64,000 nucleotides of DNA, taken from Myxococcota bacterium (GTDB lineage: Bacteria > Myxococcota_A > UBA9160 > UBA4427). Below the pieces are notes generated by a model that saw nothing but the letters and a program-made list of their open reading frames with translations, was not told the origin of the DNA and did not search any database. Shown piece by piece: positions 1-9,105 of the stretch. Position numbers and translations under genes: made by a program. The number at the start of each line of letters is the position of its first letter. The stretch's first letter is position 1. The stretch lies in NCBI GenBank assembly GCA_030748735.1, contig JASMLK010000136.1, positions 1-64,000 on the forward strand, in the 5' to 3' direction.

Positions 1-1624
1 GGGTTTCCACGCGATCCCAGAAGTAGGCCTTGAAGGAATTGGGCTCGATCGTCCCGCCGCTCTTGGAAGGCACGATGAAGAGCGAGTGGGCAAGCTCGAT
101 GCGCGCTTCGACCGCGGCCAGCTGCGACGGCACGGTCGAGTCGAGCACGATCAATTCCGGGTAGCCCCTGGCCGCGCCAAAGGTGCGGCTCAGGACGTCC
201 GGGCAGAGGCTCGAACCGCCCATGCCCATCACGACCACGTGGCGGATGTCTTCGCTGCGCGCGCGCTCCGCGATCTTCGCGAAGTCGTCTGCGAGGGGCG
301 CGGCGTGTTCGAGTGCGCCGAGCCATCCCAGCCACGAGGCTTCGTCCCCGCTGCTCCAGAGGCTTGCATCCTGCGCCCACAGGCGTCGCACGTAGCCGCG
401 CGCGCGCCACTGGTCGAGTTCGCGCTCGACGCCTTCGGCACTGCTTCCGAGTTTCGCATCGAGTTGCGCGAGTCGCGGGCCGAGAACCCCCGCGCGCCTT
501 TCCGCGACGGTGCCGAGCAAGGTGTCGAACGCGTCGCAGAAGAGTTGGCAGCCCTTGGGTAACAGGTCGTCGGTGATCTCCTTGAGCGAGATGCCGAGTT
601 CGTCGAGGGTCGCGAGGATGCCGCGTGCTTCGGCGACGGCGGCTTCTTTGTCTTCGCCCAGCGCATCGCGCACGGTTCCTTCGGTACGGAAGGCTTCGAG
701 GGTGGCGGCTGGGATCGTGTTGACCGTGTGTTGGCCGATCAGCGCGTCGACGTAGAGGGTCCTGGGAAGCGACGGGCTCTTGGTTCCGGTGCTCGCCCAC
801 AGGACGCGCTGGGGCAGGGCGCCCTGCTTCGCCAGCGCCTGCCAGCGATCACTCGCGACGACGGAATCGAAGTGGGCGTACGCCATGACGGCGTTGGCGA
901 TGGCGATCTTCGACTGAAGTCCTTCGAGCTTCGCGCGTACGGCCGGGTCGGTTTCGCTTTCGAGTCGCGAAGCCAGCTGACCGTCGACGACGGCGTCGAT
1001 GCGGCTCACGAAGAAGCTCGCCACACTCGAAACCGTAGAGACGTCTCCGCCCGAGGCTGCGAAGCGTTCGAGGCCTTCGACGTACGCATCGGCGACCGCC
1101 GCATAGGCTTCGACGGCGAACAAGAGCGTCACGTTGACGTTGATGCCTTCGCCGATCAAGGTCGCCACGGCGGGGATGCCCTCTGGCGTGGCCGGCACCT
1201 TGATCATCAGGTTCTTGCGGTCGACCGCGGCCCACAAGCGCCTGGCTTCTTCGATCGTGCCCTCGGTGTCGTTGGCGAGGTAGGGAGAGACTTCGAGGCT
1301 CACGTAGCCGTCGACGCCACCGGTGCGGTCATGGACGCCGCGCAGGACATCGCAGCCCTGTTGGATGTCCGCGATGGCCAGCGCTTCGAACAGGCACACG
1401 GGTTCGCCGATGCCCTGTTGTTCGACCAGTTCGCGCAGTTGCTCGTCGTAGTCCGATGAACCGCCGATCGCCTTTTCGAAGAGCGCCGGATTCGACGTCA
1501 CGCCCAGGATGCCGTCCTGTTCGACCATGCGCGCCAGTTCGCCCGAGCGCACCAGGTCGCGACTGATCATGTCGTACCAGATGCTCTGGCCGTGCTCCTG
1601 CACCGCGTGAATGGGGTTCGTCAT
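1..1624 (-). CDS. tal-pgi: Bifunctional transaldolase / glucose-6-phosphate isomerase (3' part outside window)
   Basis: The reading frame is open from an ATG at 1624-1622 to the window edge, giving 541 codons with no stop. The first ~360 residues read as transaldolase, which moves a dihydroxyacetone unit in the pentose phosphate pathway. They contain the TSNPALFEKAI motif and the Schiff-base lysine in NLMIKVPATPEGIPA. From about residue 370 the frame continues, after a linker, into the N-terminal half of phosphoglucose isomerase, including VVMGMGGSSLCPDV and the sugar-phosphate segment SKSGGTIEPN. Such fusions are known in cyanobacteria and actinobacteria. The start has a strong Shine-Dalgarno (GAGGGAGGAG) a few bases upstream. 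The isomerase C-terminus lies outside the window, so its catalytic residues cannot be fully checked. Confidence 0.93.
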   Translation of the reverse strand, partial: MTNPIHAVQEHGQSIWYDMISRDLVRSGELARMVEQDGILGVTSNPALFEKAIGGSSDYDEQLRELVEQQGIGEPVCLFEALAIADIQQGCDVLRGVHDRTGGVDGYVSLEVSPYLANDTEGTIEEARRLWAAVDRKNLMIKVPATPEGIPAVATLIGEGINVNVTLLFAVEAYAAVADAYVEGLERFAASGGDVSTVSSVASFFVSRIDAVVDGQLASRLESETDPAVRAKLEGLQSKIAIANAVMAYAHFDSVVASDRWQALAKQGALPQRVLWASTGTKSPSLPRTLYVDALIGQHTVNTIPAATLEAFRTEGTVRDALGEDKEAAVAEARGILATLDELGISLKEITDDLLPKGCQLFCDAFDTLLGTVAERRAGVLGPRLAQLDAKLGSSAEGVERELDQWRARGYVRRLWAQDASLWSSGDEASWLGWLGALEHAAPLADDFAKIAERARSEDIRHVVVMGMGGSSLCPDVLSRTFGAARGYPELIVLDSTVPSQLAAVEARIELAHSLFIVPSKSGGTIEPNSFKAYFWDRVET

Positions 1625-1800
1625 CGGGTCTCCTCCCTCTCGAATGGCTTCCCAGTGTGGCACGGAGTGCGCAGGAAGCAGGCAAAACAGGCATGGGGAA
1701 AGAGGGGCTCGCGAGCGCAAACCCGGTGGGGTTATCGGCGACTACGCCGCGAATCTCACGACAATTTTGCCGTCCGGGCGCACACCGTACGGCGTGTCGG

Positions 1801-4800
1801 CTACCAACCCCAGAAGCTGTCGAAGCGTCCACAGTCGAGCTCGGGGATCTTCCCGGGGGCTTTCTCGCTGCCTTCGAGTTCGACCGGCTTGCCAGCTTCG
1901 AAGCGCACATCGATCGTGCCGTCGAAATCGCTGTCTTCGTCCTGGCGCACCACGTTCGAGCCTTCGTAGACCTGCACGACGTCGGGGCGTCCGTCAGCGT
2001 TCGTGTCGGCTTCGACCCGAACCAGGGCACCGTTCTCGTACACCTCGATGCGATCGGCACGCCCGGAACCCGCGCTGTCGATCAGCGCCCGCGTGGCCTG
2101 GCCCCCTGCGAAGCGAAGGTCGATGTCGAAGTCGCCGTCGCGGTCGCGGTCGGTGCACTGGCGGTTCACTTCGCCGCTCGTGGCGTAGAAGGCCTTCTTG
2201 TCGGGGCGCTTCGCCTTCTTCTCGCTCACGATTTCCTGGCTCTTTACGCGTCCCTGCTCGTCGAATTCATAGAGTACGTGGGCGCGGCCGCGGCCTTCGG
2301 TGTCGCGACCCTGCCGGTGCAGGCGACCGGCCTTGAAGTAGTTCCAGGTGTCGTACTTGCAGTTGCCGTCCGAATCCTTCTCTTCGGCGGTGACGTCACC
2401 ACCGCGGTTCAACCATTGACGGGTTTCGACGCAGCCACTGTCGGCGTTGCGGATTTCGATGCGGCTGGCGACGTCCTTTTCGAAGAAGGCAGTGAGCTCG
2501 ACGACGCCGTCACCGTCTTTGTCGCTCTCGGTATGGCGGAGTGCGCCGCCTTCGTAGTGGCGAATGGTTTCGGCCCGGCCGTCGTAGTCCGCGTCTTCTT
2601 CGATGCGCGCGAGGGCTTCACCGTCAGCTGCGAAGATCGAGGTGAGGTCGGCGTTGCCGTCGCGGTTGCGATCTTCGAACTGTCGAACGCGCAGGCCCTT
2701 CTCGTACTCGACCCGGACGGTCCACGGGGAGTCGAGGTCGCCGTCGTGAACACTCGATTCATCGAGGACGCCGTCGGCGTAGCGGTTGCGCAATTCGAAG
2801 CGGCCGTCGAAGTCGCGATCGGATTCTTCGCGGACGATCACGCCTTTGGCGTAGACGCGTACGACATCGGTCTGGTCGTCGAAGTTCGTGTCGAAGTCTT
2901 CGCGCGCGGGGCGCTCCGCTTCGTCGAGGGTGACGCGCAGGTCGATCCGTCCATCGGCGTTGGTGTCGCGTTCCTGGCGCACCTGCTTGCCGCCTTCGAA
3001 ATGAAGCGTCGAGTCGCTCTGGCCGTCGCCGACCGTGTCGACTTCCTGGCGCACGCGAACGCCGGCTTCGAAGAAGGAAACGACGTCGAACTGGCCATCG
3101 GCTCGGGTGTCGCGTTCTTCCCTGGTCTTCACGCCCGCGGTGAAGTGCTGGCGTAGATCGAATTGCCCGTCGCCGGTGGTGTCTCGTTCGTCGAGGGCGA
3201 TCTCGCCGTTGGCGTCGAGGGTGCCGCGGTTCTCGAAACGTCCGTCGTGGTCGTCGTCACGTTCGTAGCGGGCGGCGAGTTCGCCCTCGTAGAACATGCG
3301 ATCGTCGATCGCCTGGTTGGCGTTGCGGTCGCGCTCGACGCGCAACAGGGCGCCGGTTTCGTCGTGGATGCGGAAGGTGTCCGCTGCGCCATCCCCCGTG
3401 GCGTCGCTCTCGACGCGAAGCGGCCTGCCAGTGGTCAGGTTGAAAGCGACCCAGAGGTCGACGCGGCCGTCGCGGTCCTGGTCTTGTTCCTGTCGCGCGA
3501 GTCGGCCCTCGCTGTCGTAGAAGCCGGTCTGGTCGAAGCGGCCGTCGAAGTCTTCGTCGTGCTCGATGCGGACGAGGGCGCCGGCTTCGTAATGCTCGAT
3601 GCGATCGGCCTGCTTGCGCTGTTGGTTGTCGATTTCGCGGCGGACGAGGGTGCCGCCGTCGAAATGACTCTGGGTTTCGAAGAAGCCGTCGAATTCGCTG
3701 TCCACGCTTTCGAGGGCGATGCGCTCTTCGGCGTCGAAGCGGTACTTCACATCGACCTTGCCGTCCGCGTTGCGGTCTTCTTCTTGTCGCGCCTTGCGTC
3801 CCGCTTCGAAGAAGATCGCGGTGTCGAGTGCACCGTCGCCATTGGTGTCCGCGCGCTGTTCGTGTGGCTGTTCGTCTCGGAAGTGGGTTACGAGGTTGGG
3901 GGTGCCGTTGCCGTCCGGGTCCTCGACCTCCCGCACCTTCTTGCCGTCTTCGTAGAAGCGCGTGATGTCCACATAGCCCGCGTTGTTCGAGTCGATCTCT
4001 TCCCGTTCGAGGCTGCCGTCGTCTCGCACGTGGGCGACGAGTTGGGGGTTGCCGTCGAGTTCGGGGTCGAAGGTGCGGCGGGTTTCGACGCCCAGTACGT
4101 AGGCGATCTGTGTGTCGTAGCGTCCGTCGCCCGTGGTGTCGGCTTCGCGCGACGACACCAGGCCGCCCGCGTAGTGGGTGATGACGTCTTTGCGCCCGTT
4201 ACCCGTCGTGTCCTCTTCGGCGCGAACCTGCTCGCCATCGCGGAAGTAGAGGGTGAGGTTCAGGGCACCATCTCCAGTGGCGTCCTGGTGTTCCAGGAGC
4301 TTCGTCCCGTCGAGGTCGAATTCGGCGTGCAGGTCGATGCGGCCGTCCCCGTCCCGATCCTCTTCGAGAATGCTCGGGTGGCCCCCGAGGTAGCTGGTGA
4401 AACGGTCGAAGACGCCGTCGAAGTCGCGGTCCTCTTTGCGTTCGCTGGCTTCGCCGTCGCTGAACTTCGTTTCGATGTCGATCTTGTCGTCGGCGTTGTC
4501 GTCGTCGCGCTGGAAGACGGGCACGTCCTGCTCGTAGTCGACCCAGCGGTCGGGCTTGCCGTCGCCCTTGGTGTCGAGCTTGCGGGTGGCGACGCGGCCT
4601 TCGTCGTCGTAGGTGGACCAGGAGTCGAGGCGGCCGTCGTGGTCGCGATCGCGCTCCGAGCGACTCGGTTTGCCGGCTTCGTAGAAGACGAACTCATCGT
4701 GGGTGCAGTCGCGGTTGCTGTCGGTGTGACGCTCGGCGAGTTCTTCGTTCTCGTCGTACAGCAGCACGATGGGAACGCACTTGTTCTCGCGCGCGCTCGC

Positions 4801-4896
4801 GCGATCCGGCACCGCAAGCTGAAACAGCGCCACGAAGGCGGCGGCCACGAAGGCTGTGGCTCGGGCGGCCGTTGAAAAGACGAAGGGTCGCGTCAT
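1801..4896 (-). CDS. Giant secreted protein of ~39 EF-hand/TSP3-like repeats
   Basis: 1,031 residues. An N-terminal signal peptide (hydrophobic AFVAAAFVALFQLAV, then cleavage near DRASA) is followed by about 39 tandem units of ~24 residues. Each unit has an acidic loop of the type D-x-[DNT]-x-DG-x-x-D (for example DTTGDGRYD, DRDGDGRID, DTNADGRPD), then a short strand pair around an aromatic residue and E/DG, then a V-R-x-E-x-D strand. The loops resemble EF-hand, dockerin or thrombospondin-3 calcium loops, and the strands resemble MORN/YwqK hairpins. A few units are degenerate, such as DNQQRKQAD. A calcium-stabilised solenoid on the cell surface or in the periplasm is my inference; no enzymatic motif is seen. 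It lies 22 bp downstream of the tonB-like gene on the same strand, so the two are probably co-transcribed. Confidence 0.85.
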   Translation of the reverse strand: MTRPFVFSTAARATAFVAAAFVALFQLAVPDRASARENKCVPIVLLYDENEELAERHTDSNRDCTHDEFVFYEAGKPSRSERDRDHDGRLDSWSTYDDEGRVATRKLDTKGDGKPDRWVDYEQDVPVFQRDDDNADDKIDIETKFSDGEASERKEDRDFDGVFDRFTSYLGGHPSILEEDRDGDGRIDLHAEFDLDGTKLLEHQDATGDGALNLTLYFRDGEQVRAEEDTTGNGRKDVITHYAGGLVSSREADTTGDGRYDTQIAYVLGVETRRTFDPELDGNPQLVAHVRDDGSLEREEIDSNNAGYVDITRFYEDGKKVREVEDPDGNGTPNLVTHFRDEQPHEQRADTNGDGALDTAIFFEAGRKARQEEDRNADGKVDVKYRFDAEERIALESVDSEFDGFFETQSHFDGGTLVRREIDNQQRKQADRIEHYEAGALVRIEHDEDFDGRFDQTGFYDSEGRLARQEQDQDRDGRVDLWVAFNLTTGRPLRVESDATGDGAADTFRIHDETGALLRVERDRNANQAIDDRMFYEGELAARYERDDDHDGRFENRGTLDANGEIALDERDTTGDGQFDLRQHFTAGVKTREERDTRADGQFDVVSFFEAGVRVRQEVDTVGDGQSDSTLHFEGGKQVRQERDTNADGRIDLRVTLDEAERPAREDFDTNFDDQTDVVRVYAKGVIVREESDRDFDGRFELRNRYADGVLDESSVHDGDLDSPWTVRVEYEKGLRVRQFEDRNRDGNADLTSIFAADGEALARIEEDADYDGRAETIRHYEGGALRHTESDKDGDGVVELTAFFEKDVASRIEIRNADSGCVETRQWLNRGGDVTAEEKDSDGNCKYDTWNYFKAGRLHRQGRDTEGRGRAHVLYEFDEQGRVKSQEIVSEKKAKRPDKKAFYATSGEVNRQCTDRDRDGDFDIDLRFAGGQATRALIDSAGSGRADRIEVYENGALVRVEADTNADGRPDVVQVYEGSNVVRQDEDSDFDGTIDVRFEAGKPVELEGSEKAPGKIPELDCGRFDSFWGW

Positions 4897-4918
4897 GGGG
4901 GCAGCAGGGTACGGGAGT

Positions 4919-6058
4919 TCAACGCGACTCGGGGTAGTTGAACGTCAGGATGAAGGTTTTTTCGGTGAGACAACGATTGTTGTCGCTCAGTGGGGGAAAG
5001 GGGGCTGCGCTGTGCAGAGCAGTGAGTGCGTTTTCCGCGAACGTGTCGTCGCTGGTCGCGTCCACCTCGACGGTCGTGAGCGAACCGCTCTGATCGACGG
5101 CAATGCGTACGCGGACGAAGTCTTCGGGGCTGGCGCCATAGGGGATTTCGAAACGCGACGTCGTGCGCTCGTCGATCAGGTCCAGGTACCGCGTGACATA
5201 CGCACTTTGGAGACAGGGCACGGCGGCGGGCGCATTCGGGTCGCCTCCGACCATGCCCGCAGCGAGGAACTCGGCCGCCACGCCCGTCGCGACGAACGAG
5301 CCCCCGGGTTCGGCGCCGGGTACCTGCGCGGATGGGACCGCGGCGACCGCGCCCTTGTACTGCGAGGTGTCGACATCGGCGAGGTGGGCGAAGGCCTGTG
5401 GAGCGGCGAGATCCGTTGGTGTGCGGCTCGCAGTTTCGGTGGGGCCACTGAGTTCGACTTCGGGAGCCAGCAGATCCGCCGCCGTGATGTCGAGGGGCTG
5501 CACGTCGCGAATGTCCGCGGCACTCGGCGTCGGATTGATCTCCGCCTGGGCCGCGAGGGGTTGGCTGGACACCTCCGCCAGATCGAGGGTGCTCGGCGCG
5601 GTGGTGTCGAGGTTCGGTGCTTCGACCACGGGCGCGGGGATCGCGGCGAGTGCGGACGGCTCCATCGCGAGCGGGACCGCGTGGGCGATCGGTGCGGAGA
5701 GCATGCGCGGCACCGGTAGGGGCACGGGCTCGTTGGTACCGGGAAGCTCGACGGGCTCGTTGAAAATCATGACCGGAATGACTTCTTCGACGGCTTGCTT
5801 CGCGTAGTAGCCGATCACGACCACGGCCCCGATGGCGATCAAGTGGATCAGCGCGGAGACGGCGCTCGAAACCAGGATCCCGCGGCGGTCGTCCGGCGGG
5901 GGCATGACCAGCGACGGTCCACCGGCGGTCGATGCTGCGGCTACGGCGGCGTCGAGCGCAGCCCCGCTCGCAAGCGGACCATTCGGCGCCGCGAGGCGAA
6001 GCTTCGGGCGGGCATCTTGCCGCGCGGTTCGTGAGCGTGGTTTGAGGATCGGACTCAT
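4919..6058 (-). CDS. tonB: TonB-family energy transducer
   Basis: 379 residues from the ATG at 6058; an in-frame start further upstream would add an arginine-rich stretch unlike a TonB N-terminus. The order is a cytoplasmic N-terminus of ~90 residues, one membrane segment (VSALIHLIAIGAVVVIGYY), a long Pro/Ala-rich periplasmic spacer, and a C-terminal TonB-like domain of ~90 residues (FVRVRIAVDQSGSLTTVEV, ending FILTFNYPESR). TonB couples proton motive force harvested by ExbB/ExbD to outer-membrane transport. exbB and exbD lie just upstream on the opposite strand, which supports the assignment. The stop is 22 bp from the start of the repeat protein, suggesting a two-gene operon. Confidence 0.85.
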   Translation of the reverse strand: MSPILKPRSRTARQDARPKLRLAAPNGPLASGAALDAAVAAASTAGGPSLVMPPPDDRRGILVSSAVSALIHLIAIGAVVVIGYYAKQAVEEVIPVMIFNEPVELPGTNEPVPLPVPRMLSAPIAHAVPLAMEPSALAAIPAPVVEAPNLDTTAPSTLDLAEVSSQPLAAQAEINPTPSAADIRDVQPLDITAADLLAPEVELSGPTETASRTPTDLAAPQAFAHLADVDTSQYKGAVAAVPSAQVPGAEPGGSFVATGVAAEFLAAGMVGGDPNAPAAVPCLQSAYVTRYLDLIDERTTSRFEIPYGASPEDFVRVRIAVDQSGSLTTVEVDATSDDTFAENALTALHSAAPFPPLSDNNRCLTEKTFILTFNYPESR

Positions 6059-6419
6059 CGACTCATCGTCGGCGCTTCGGAGAGCAATGCGCGGGGGGAA
6101 ACGGCGCAGACGAGATAGCGCACCTCGTCTGCTCGCGCGTATGACACTGCGCCGCGGTGCGCAGTTCGCCGGCATCCTACCGGTAGACCGGCGCGAGACC
6201 CCGGGTTGCCGGGGTCGATCGCCGCAGTGGCCCCGGGTCACAGTGGGTCACTCTGCGATCGGTGTTGGTTCCGCATCGACCGACTGCATGCCAAAGAAGT
6301 TCTCGCTGTGCCGTGAACCTGTCCGCCCGTTCGGCCCTCCGTTAGAGTCGGGGGCCCCCGAATGACCCCTTCGTTGCACGGCGGCCTGCAGGCGCCGCCG
6401 GGACACGCTGAGGACGCGA
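6059..6419. other. Divergent promoter region between tonB-like gene and exbB
   Basis: About 360 bp with no convincing gene. It separates the leftward tonB/repeat-protein pair from the rightward exbB-exbD pair and so should carry promoters for both. The only clear site is the GAGGA Shine-Dalgarno just before exbB. No Fur-like palindrome was recognised by eye. Confidence 0.5.
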
Positions 6420-7085
6420 ATGTTTTCACCCGAGCACTTCATCGATCTCCTCATCATGGGTTGGCTCTCGAACGTGCCGCTCGCGATTGGTTCGATCGTT
6501 TCGATATCGGTTTTCTGCGAGCGGCTTTGGAGCTTCCGCGGTCTCGAGGACGCTTCGCGCGAGTTGGCGAGCAAGGTGATCGAAGCGCTGGTTCGCCGGG
6601 ACCTCGGCGGTGCGAAGGAGGTCTGCGAGCAGAGCGAGCTTCCCATGGCGGGCATGTTTCACGAGGCGCTCGGTTGGGAGAACATCGCTCCTGAAGATCT
6701 CGACCGCGTCTTCGCAACGCGGCGCGCCGAACTCGCCAGTGGCATGAAGCGCGGCGTGTGGATGATCGGCACCGTGGGTTCACTGGCGCCGTTCGTCGGC
6801 CTGTTTGGCACCGTGGTCGGCATCATTCGCGCCTTCGGTGTGATGTCCGAAAGTGGCGAGACGGGGTTCCAGGTCGTCTCCGCGAATCTCTCCGAAGCCT
6901 TGATCGCGACCGCGGCCGGTCTCGGTGTGGCGATCGTGGCGCTCAGTTTCTTCAACTATCTGCAGACGCGCATCGGCTCGCTCAACGCGGTGTATGCGCG
7001 GTCGACCGAACGGCTCGTGCAGGCGTTGATCTACATCGAATCCGCGCCGTCGCGCGCGGCGGCAAGCGGCGGGGGCGAAGCCTGA
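6420..7085 (+). CDS. exbB: MotA/TolQ/ExbB proton channel family protein
   Basis: 221 residues with three membrane segments: near residues 10-32, and two in the conserved C-terminal block (IGTVGSLAPFVGLFGTVVGI and EALIATAAGLGVAIVALSFF). That block is the MotA/TolQ/ExbB signature. With ExbD it forms the inner-membrane proton channel that powers TonB (or TolA). GAGGA lies ~7 bp before the ATG. The exbD ATG follows after one base, so they are translationally linked. Length is typical for ExbB/TolQ. With a TonB-like gene divergently adjacent and no tolA/pal, ExbB is the better name. Confidence 0.92.
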   Translation: MFSPEHFIDLLIMGWLSNVPLAIGSIVSISVFCERLWSFRGLEDASRELASKVIEALVRRDLGGAKEVCEQSELPMAGMFHEALGWENIAPEDLDRVFATRRAELASGMKRGVWMIGTVGSLAPFVGLFGTVVGIIRAFGVMSESGETGFQVVSANLSEALIATAAGLGVAIVALSFFNYLQTRIGSLNAVYARSTERLVQALIYIESAPSRAAASGGGEA

Positions 7086-7086
7086 G

Positions 7087-7542
7087 ATGGGCGCGAAGCC
7101 GATCGCTTCCGACGGGTTGGAAGACACCGGCGACGAGGCGATCGTCGCGGAGATCAACGTCACGCCGCTGACGGACATCTTCCTCGTGTTGCTGATCATC
7201 TTCATGGTGACGAGCAGCGTGATCGTCGACGAGGGCAAGAACATCGACCTGCCCGACGCGACGGTTTCCGAAGAAACGGACGCCAAGGGTGTCACGGTTT
7301 CGATGAGCTCGGAAGGCGAGATCCTGGTCAACGAAGTCGTGGCCGAACCCGGGGCCTTGCTCCAGTTGCTCGAAGTCGCCATCGACAAAGCCGAAGACAA
7401 GATCGTGATCCTGCGCGGTGACGCGAGCATCGCCCTCGGTCGCGCAGTGAACGTGCTCGACCTCGCGCAGCAGGCGGGCGCCAAGGGCATCGCGATCTCG
7501 ACCGAGCAGCCCGAAGAGGCGCAACTCGATGCCGCGCCCTGA
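7087..7542 (+). CDS. exbD: ExbD/TolR biopolymer transport protein
   Basis: 151 residues: a short cytoplasmic N-terminus, INVTPLTDIFLVLLIIFMVT (the family's membrane segment with the conserved proton-carrying aspartate in PLTD), then a periplasmic domain of ~100 residues with the VDLP-type element (IDLPDA) and VILRGDASIALGRAV. It partners ExbB, whose stop codon ends one base upstream. The gene ends ~40 bp before the convergent Gld-type operon. Confidence 0.92.
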   Translation: MGAKPIASDGLEDTGDEAIVAEINVTPLTDIFLVLLIIFMVTSSVIVDEGKNIDLPDATVSEETDAKGVTVSMSSEGEILVNEVVAEPGALLQLLEVAIDKAEDKIVILRGDASIALGRAVNVLDLAQQAGAKGIAISTEQPEEAQLDAAP

Positions 7543-7581
7543 TCCGTCTCTGCCGCATGCACGCGGACCGAGTTTCCCCAC

Positions 7582-9105
7582 CTAGGCTCGGCGCTGACGA
7601 AACCAGGCGACCGCGCCGGCGATGAGCAAGATCTCCGGTATCAGCAACCCCACGCCGTAGAAGGCCTTCATCGAGTTCTGGATGGGGACGGGGAATTGGA
7701 TCAACCCGGCGCTCTTCGGTCGCAGGGTCACGCGATCGGTCCACGCGACGGCCCAGTGGGCGGCGTTCATCACGAGGTCGAGGTTGTAGAGCGCTCGCAG
7801 GTAGCGGTTGCTCACGAAGTCGCGGTCGCCGAACGCGACGATGCGTCCCTCGTGTTCGCCGCGCGGATAGCGTGCGGCGGCGGCCAGGTGCAGATAGCGC
7901 GGCCGCTCACTCGCCGGGCGCTCGGGTAGGTCGCGCAAGCCGGGTGGCAGCGGGGCGTGTTCGAGCCAGGCGTAGGGACTGGTGAAGACCAGGGCGTCGA
8001 GTCGATCCTCCGGCGTGGGCTTGCGGAGTTGGAAGGCGCGCGCGCGTCGAAAGACGCTATTGCGGTTGCGTTCCAGGCCCGTGGTCACCGGGTGGGAGCC
8101 ATAGTTGAAGACGATCGGAGAAAGCCCGCGGATCTCGCCGTCCACCGGGTCCGAAACCGGATCGACGACGAGGGCAGCCGGCGAGGAAAGGCCGAAGTCC
8201 CCGAGCCAGCCTTCGAGGCCGCTCTCACTCGCAGGGTCGATGAAGGCGAGGACGCTGCCGCCCCTTTCGACGTATGCGGTGAGCGCCGCGAGGGCATCGC
8301 GGCGCATGTTTCTCTCGGGAGCGAGCACGACCACGAGGTCGGCGTCGCTCGGGATCTCGCTCATCACGGGACTCGGCAGCACACGAACGTCGAAGCCCTC
8401 GGTCTGGAAGCCGACGGCGAGGCCCGAGAAGCCGGTGTCACCGCCTTCCTGGATGTCGCCTTCACCACTTCCCGTCGAGAAGTAGAGCACCCGATCGCCC
8501 TTGCGACCGAGCCGAGCGAAGGCTTCGAACAACGCGCCCTCCGTCGGTCGCTCGACGAGCAGCCAGTCCTGGTCGTGATGCACCACGACACTGTTCGAAC
8601 TGCCGATCCCGTAGCGATCTTCGTCCTCCGGAGCGTCTTCGATGACGCGCGTGGTAAGACGGATCTCGCGACCCCGGGTGATCTCTTCGAGCAGCATGCG
8701 GGTTCGGCGAATGCGGGGATCTCCCGGGTCGCGATAGAGCGTCATGCTCACCGCGCCCTCGAGTTCGGCCAGCGCCTCCCGGGTCGCGGGTGCGACGTGG
8801 AATTCGCCCTCGAAGGTGAGGTCGAAACGCAGCGCGCTGCTGGCTGCGAGTCGCTCGAGCCCGATTCCCGCGACCAGGGTCAAGAGCAGCACGCCGAACG
8901 CGCGCAAGACGGGACGCGAAAGCACGTCTCTGCGCGCACTGCGAAGTCGCTGGACGTCACGGGCAATGGCGTAGAGCAGGGCGGCGACGCCCACCACGAT
9001 GTGGACCACCGCAAAGGCCTGGGCTTCACCCTGCAGTTGGATGCTCCCCAGCCCGAAAGCACAGGTCACGAAGCCGAGTGCGTAGGCCTCCTGCTTGCCG
9101 ATCAT
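7582..9105 (-). CDS. GldG-like ABC-associated membrane protein
   Basis: 507 residues starting at ATG 9105, whose ATGA overlaps the stop of the permease gene. Three N-terminal hydrophobic segments are followed by a large extracytoplasmic domain resembling the GldG / 'ABC-type uncharacterised transport' family (LEEITRGREIRLTTRVI, FSTGSGEGDI, VVVLAPERNM, VAFGDRDFVSN). A C-terminal membrane helix (GVGLLIPEILLIAGAVAWF) precedes RQRRA. In Bacteroidetes, GldA, GldF and GldG work together; in other phyla the same trio is a generic ABC exporter of unknown cargo. It is the third gene of the trio here. Substrate unknown. Confidence 0.8.
   Translation of the reverse strand: MIGKQEAYALGFVTCAFGLGSIQLQGEAQAFAVVHIVVGVAALLYAIARDVQRLRSARRDVLSRPVLRAFGVLLLTLVAGIGLERLAASSALRFDLTFEGEFHVAPATREALAELEGAVSMTLYRDPGDPRIRRTRMLLEEITRGREIRLTTRVIEDAPEDEDRYGIGSSNSVVVHHDQDWLLVERPTEGALFEAFARLGRKGDRVLYFSTGSGEGDIQEGGDTGFSGLAVGFQTEGFDVRVLPSPVMSEIPSDADLVVVLAPERNMRRDALAALTAYVERGGSVLAFIDPASESGLEGWLGDFGLSSPAALVVDPVSDPVDGEIRGLSPIVFNYGSHPVTTGLERNRNSVFRRARAFQLRKPTPEDRLDALVFTSPYAWLEHAPLPPGLRDLPERPASERPRYLHLAAAARYPRGEHEGRIVAFGDRDFVSNRYLRALYNLDLVMNAAHWAVAWTDRVTLRPKSAGLIQFPVPIQNSMKAFYGVGLLIPEILLIAGAVAWFRQRRA

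Noticed and set aside
2000-4800. A CRISPR array or DNA satellite suggested by the periodic GTCG-rich text
   Set aside because: The periodicity comes from coding repeats. Units vary in DNA sequence and length and there are no constant repeats with unique spacers.
1657-4875. Long plus-strand reading frames (499 and 570 codons) opposite the repeat protein
   Set aside because: They are mirror frames of the GAC/GTC-rich repeats; their Val/Ala-rich composition lacks domains, and the minus strand has a signal peptide and regular repeats.
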